Positions 60,602 to 64,000 of a stretch of DNA of 64,000 nt are shown here, piece after piece. Made by a program: the position numbers and the translations under genes. Below the pieces are notes generated by a model that did not search any database, had not been told where the DNA came from, and saw only the letters and a program-made list of their open reading frames with translations. The DNA comes from CAVUDO01 sp963740255 (GTDB lineage: Bacteria; Actinomycetota; Actinomycetes; Mycobacteriales; Cryptosporangiaceae). Position 1 is the stretch's first letter. Each line of letters begins with the position of its first letter. The stretch covers positions 1 to 64,000 of the forward strand of contig CAVUDO010000006.1 in NCBI GenBank assembly GCA_963740255.1, in the 5' to 3' direction.

Positions 60602-62306
60602 GTGACCACGCGAGCCGCGGGTCGGGCAGCCCCGTCGCGGGGCGAGCACCAGGCCGCCGCCCCGCCGTCGAACGGCACGGCGGTCAACGGCTCCGCACGG
60701 CCCAACGGGCACCGCCGTGCGGCCGCGGTCGGGCCCGAGCCGGCCCGGCCCGAGGCGGTCGTGTCCGACGCGGCGCCTGCCGAGCCTGTGGGCGCGGCGT
60801 TCTCCACGGTCGCGGTGGACGGAGCGTCGCCCAACGCGCCGGAGGCCCTGGTGCTGGAGACGACCGGCGTCCAGCGTTCGCCGCGGACCAGGGTCCCGGT
60901 CCGCACCACCGGGTGGGGCCGCAAGTTCCAGGCCACCCTGGTCGTCCTCGACCTGCTCTGCTGCTCGCTCGCGGGCTATGTCGTGATCAACGTCTACCAG
61001 CAGGCCAGGGCAGGTTTCTTCAACGAGCAGATGCTCAACGTGACGGCGCTGGTGCTGATGCCCGCGCTCTGGGGCCTGCTGCTCTGGGCGCACGGCGCGT
61101 ACGAGGGCCGCTACCTCGGTCTCGGTCCGGACGAGTTCAAGCGTGTGGTCAAGGCGATCATCTCGCTCACCGCGATCGTGTGTTTCCTCGCCTTCACGCG
61201 GAAGGCCGACCTGTCCCGCGCGGCGGTCGGCACGGTGCTCCCGTTGACGGTGGCGCTCACGCTCGGCGCCCGGTTCCTCGCCCGCAAGGTGCTGCACTTC
61301 GTCCGCCGGCGCGGCCGGGCCGCCCAGCGCATCCTGCTGGTCGGGACGCTCGGCGAGGCGCTGTCGGTGTACCGGATCACCACCCGCAACCCGCACGCCG
61401 GCCTGGCGCCGGTCGGCATCTGCCTCACCGAGGCGACCGCGGAGACGGTGTCGCTGCCGATCCCGGTGTTCAACGGCAAGGTCGACCCGATCGAGCGGGT
61501 GCAGCAGATCGGCGCCGACACCGTGGCGGTGTGCGGTGCCCGCGGGGTCAGCCCGGACGCGCTGCGCCGGCTGGCCTGGCAGCTCGAGGGCACCGGCATC
61601 GACCTGGTCGTCGCTCCGGCGCTGACCAACATCGCCGGCCCCCGGGTGCACATCCGCCCGGTCGAGGGCCTGCCGCTGCTGCACGTCGAGGAACCGACGA
61701 TCTCCGGCGTCGGCTGGCTGTTCAAGGGCCTGCTCGACCGGATGTCCGCCCTGTTCGGCCTGCTGATCCTGAGCCCGCTGCTGGCCGCGGCCGCGGTGGC
61801 GATCCGGATGACCAGTCCCGGGCCGGTGTTCTTCCGGCAGGAGCGGGTCGGCCGCGGCGGCGAGACGATCCGGGTCTGGAAGTTCCGGACGATGTACTCC
61901 GACGCCGAGGCGCGGCTCGCCGAACTGCTCGGCGGCAACGAGACCGACGGCCTGCTGTTCAAGATGCGCGACGACCCGCGGATCACCCCGGTCGGCCACC
62001 TGCTCCGCAAGACCTCGATCGACGAACTCCCGCAGCTGATCAACGTGCTGCTCGGCGAGATGTCGCTGGTCGGGCCCGCGGCCGCTGCCCGTGCAGAACG
62101 AGGACTTCGCCGGGGACGTCCGCCGCCGCCTGCTGGTGCGGCCGGGCATCACCGGCCTCTGGCAGGTCTCCGGCCGGTCGAGCCTGTCCTGGGAGGACGC
62201 CGTCCGGCTCGACCTGTACTACGTCGACAACTGGTCGCTGATGTTCGACTTCATGATCCTGTACAAGACCCTGTTCGCGGTCCTCAAGCGCGACGGCGCC
62301 TACTAG
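60602..62306 (+). CDS. polyprenyl-phosphate sugar phosphotransferase (WcaJ/CpsE type), frameshift near end
   Basis: The N-terminus is disordered, followed by about four transmembrane helices, a CoA-binding-like domain (RILLVGTLGEALSVYRITTR), a fifth helix and the bacterial sugar transferase domain. That domain reads VAIRMTSPGPVFFRQERVGR, IRVWKFRTMYSDAEARL, KTSIDELPQLINVLLGEMSL. At about 62073-62080 an extra base shifts the frame. The expected end (NEDFAGDVRRRLLVRPGITG, then LWQVSGRSSLSWEDAVRLDL and TLFAVLKRDGAY) continues in the next frame to 62306. It starts exopolysaccharide repeat assembly on undecaprenyl phosphate. Either an error or a recent mutation. Confidence 0.88.
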
Positions 62307-62368
62307 GCATTGCCGAGTACCAGGCCGACGTCCACCCGCGTGGTGCGCCGCTCGCCTACCGTGGGGGG

Positions 62369-62551
62369 ATGGTGAATCCCTACGGCGACAACCAGGTGTC
62401 GGTGTCCGCGGGCACGGCGTTCAAGATCGGGTTCTTCGCGACCTTCGGCGCGTTCTTCGCGTGGCTGCTCCTCTCGCTGATCGGCGGCGCGGTGTTCCTC
62501 GTCCTCGCCCTGCTCGGGGTGGCGTCCGGCGTCGGCAACACGGGCGGCTGA
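62369..62551 (+). CDS. small membrane protein
   Basis: 60 aa. VNPYGDNQVSVSAGTAFKIG is followed by a long hydrophobic segment (FFATFGAFFAWLLLSLIGGA, VFLVLALLGVA) able to span the membrane once or twice. A run of six G precedes the ATG. It lies 62 bp after the sugar transferase. Function unknown. Confidence 0.6.
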   Translation: MVNPYGDNQVSVSAGTAFKIGFFATFGAFFAWLLLSLIGGAVFLVLALLGVASGVGNTGG

Positions 62552-62842
62552 TCCACTCCGGCGTCTCCTCCGCGGCGGACGAGCCCGGCGGGCGCGAACG
62601 CCGGGAGCGGTGCACAATTCGTCCGGTGTGGATGGTTGCCGACCGTGTACATCCGCACCTCGGGTGAATTACTCTCTGCGAGTAGCGTCGGGTGTGGACA
62701 TTCCCGGTCCCGACGCGCCATACCGGTACGACCTGCGTGGCATCCCGGACAGCGCGCCGGTGTGGGCCCCCGTCTGAGCGAACACCCAGCGTGAGCGACG
62801 GCCCGCTCATGCCTGCGTTGCGTGACCCGATAGGACGGAACG

Positions 62843-63646
62843 ATGCACCGTTACCGCGATGCCGCCTACCTTCGCGGGTTCCAGTACCGCGACGCGTCCA
62901 ATCTGGACGCGCGGATCCGGCTGCACCGCGAGTTCACCACCTCGTCGGTGCCCTGGTACGCGTGGGTCTTCGACCAGCTGCTCGCCCACACGCCCGACGT
63001 GGCCGCGGTGCTGGAGGTCGGCGCCGGCAACGGGGCGCTCTGGACGACCAACTACGGCCGGCTGCCGATGGCCTGGTGGGTGTGGCTGACCGACTTCTCG
63101 CCCGGCATGGTCACCGAGCTCGGCGCCGCCGTGGACGGTGCGCCGCAGATCATCGTGGCCGAGGCCGACGCCGCCGACCTGCCGCTGGGTGGGCACGCGT
63201 TCGACACGGTCGTCGCCAACCACATGCTCTACCACGTCCCAGACCTGCCGGCTGTGCTCGTCGAGCTGGCCCGGGTGCTCCGGCCGGGCGGGCGCCTGCT
63301 CGCGGCCGCCAACGGCCACCGCCACCTGGCCGAGCTGGTCGCGTTGCTCACCAGCCGGCTGCCCGACGTGCGGCGCGACGACTACGCCCGCAGCTTCCAC
63401 CTGGACAACGGCGCCGACCTGCTCGCCGGCCACTACGGCGACGTCCGGATGGAGCGGTTCGCCGACGAGCTGCTGGTGACCGACGCCGACGCGGTGGTGT
63501 CGTACCTGCGTTCGATGGTCGGGGGCGACCGGCTCACCGACGCGCACCTGCGCGACATCCACGCCGAGGTCGAGCGCGAGGTGGCCCGGCACGGCGCGTT
63601 CCGGGTGACCAAGGACGTCGGCCTGTTCGTCGCGACCGCCCGCTGA
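62843..63646 (+). CDS. class I SAM-dependent methyltransferase
   Basis: 267 aa. The cofactor loop is VLEVGAGNGALW. FDTVVANHMLYHVPDLPAVL and ELARVLRPGGRLLAAANGHR are the post-motif strands of Methyltransf_11-type enzymes. It is located between exopolysaccharide-type genes, so a sugar or lipid-linked acceptor is possible but not shown. Confidence 0.88.
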   Translation: MHRYRDAAYLRGFQYRDASNLDARIRLHREFTTSSVPWYAWVFDQLLAHTPDVAAVLEVGAGNGALWTTNYGRLPMAWWVWLTDFSPGMVTELGAAVDGAPQIIVAEADAADLPLGGHAFDTVVANHMLYHVPDLPAVLVELARVLRPGGRLLAAANGHRHLAELVALLTSRLPDVRRDDYARSFHLDNGADLLAGHYGDVRMERFADELLVTDADAVVSYLRSMVGGDRLTDAHLRDIHAEVEREVARHGAFRVTKDVGLFVATAR

Positions 63647-63841
63647 ACCCTCCGGGCCGGGTCCCGCTGAGCCCGGCGGCGGCGCCTTTCCGTGATTCGT
63701 CCGGCTTGCGTGCGGTGGGTGGTTGTGGAGACTGCTGTCCGGGAAGGTAGAACACCGACAGGCGGTGTCGCACGGGCGGCCCGGGCACTCGGTACCCTGG
63801 CCCGCGAACATTCCCACCCCTCCACGGACGGTCAGGAACTC

Positions 63842-64000
63842 ATGGCGCAGCGGTACGGAGTCGGCCATCGCATCCTTGTCACGGGCGGTGCCGGTTTTGT
63901 CGGGTCCCACCTCGTCGACGCCCTGCTGGCCCGGGGTGCCGAGGTGGTGGCGGTCGACAACTTCGTGACCGGCAGCAAGGACAACGTCGCCCACCTGGCC
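63842..64000 (+). CDS. NAD-dependent sugar-nucleotide epimerase/dehydratase, partial
   Basis: The first 53 residues are visible. RILVTGGAGFVGSHLVDALL is the GxxGxxG NAD-binding loop, and VVAVDNFVTGSKDNVAHL is the following strand, as in UDP-glucuronate decarboxylase or UDP-glucose 4-epimerase. It is truncated by the window edge. With the sugar transferase it suggests a polysaccharide locus continuing to the right. Confidence 0.88.
   Translation, partial: MAQRYGVGHRILVTGGAGFVGSHLVDALLARGAEVVAVDNFVTGSKDNVAHLA

Overview
The window is high-GC actinobacterial chromosome. The evidence is the many GTG and leaderless starts, the envelope block fhaA-fhaB-pstP-rodA-pbpA-pknB followed by trpG, a class E sortase, DUF881 and crgA, GAF-ANTAR regulators, Scr1-type HTH and DUF397 proteins, and two-subunit acyl-CoA carboxylases. 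A Frankineae/Cryptosporangium- or Micromonospora-like actinomycete fits, but the species cannot be fixed from the sequence alone.

Layout. (1) 1-5744 is an accessory island. A minus-strand operon-like run holds a resolvase-like protein, a 147-aa protein, a 69-aa protein, a radical SAM enzyme and two exonuclease-like proteins, the last cut by the window edge. A broken Scr1-type HTH gene lies divergent to it, followed by a broken DUF397 gene and a plasmid-transfer-like DUF2637 pair. (2) 5745-7378 is an IS1380-family insertion. (3) 7664-18578 holds two GAF-ANTAR proteins, a MarR-controlled membrane/flavin gene set, an ECF sigma/anti-sigma pair, an LPITG surface protein, a branched-chain amino-acid-type binding lipoprotein, an LCP protein and a TetR regulator. 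(4) 18580-20213 is a second, apparently identical IS copy, placed exactly at the TetR stop codon. (5) 20233-31729 holds acyl-CoA carboxylation and oxidation genes in two blocks sharing one 15-bp palindromic operator. Between the blocks lie an MFS/ArsR pair, a three-gene WXG-like cassette flanked by a duplicated ArsR 3' end, and a PIN toxin-antitoxin pair. (6) 31846-35614 holds a secreted protein, CorA and NAD(P)H-hydrate repair. (7) 35635-37956 is a second copy of the resolvase-like module, again divergent to an HTH gene. (8) 38098-54246 is the conserved envelope/cell-division region: DUF5324-like protein, peptidyl-prolyl isomerase, rhomboid, VapBC-like pair, thiolase, DnaA-box cluster, crgA, DUF881, sortase E, trpG, pknB, pbpA, rodA, pstP, fhaB, fhaA and tRNA-Leu. 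(9) 54588-64000 holds a VOC protein, an aminoglycoside-phosphotransferase fold protein, an orphan LuxR regulator, a PKD protein, an Fpg/Nei glycosylase, a polyprenyl-phosphate sugar transferase, a methyltransferase and a partial sugar epimerase.

The strongest candidate for something undescribed is the minus-strand run at 1-3250. It combines a radical SAM enzyme with an exonuclease-like protein and a paralogue whose first catalytic aspartate is replaced. It starts with a small-protein module that recurs 34 kb away in a second copy, each time facing an HTH regulator.

Caveat: at least six otherwise well-preserved genes carry single-base frameshifts, including housekeeping ones. Part of the apparent decay may be consensus sequence error.
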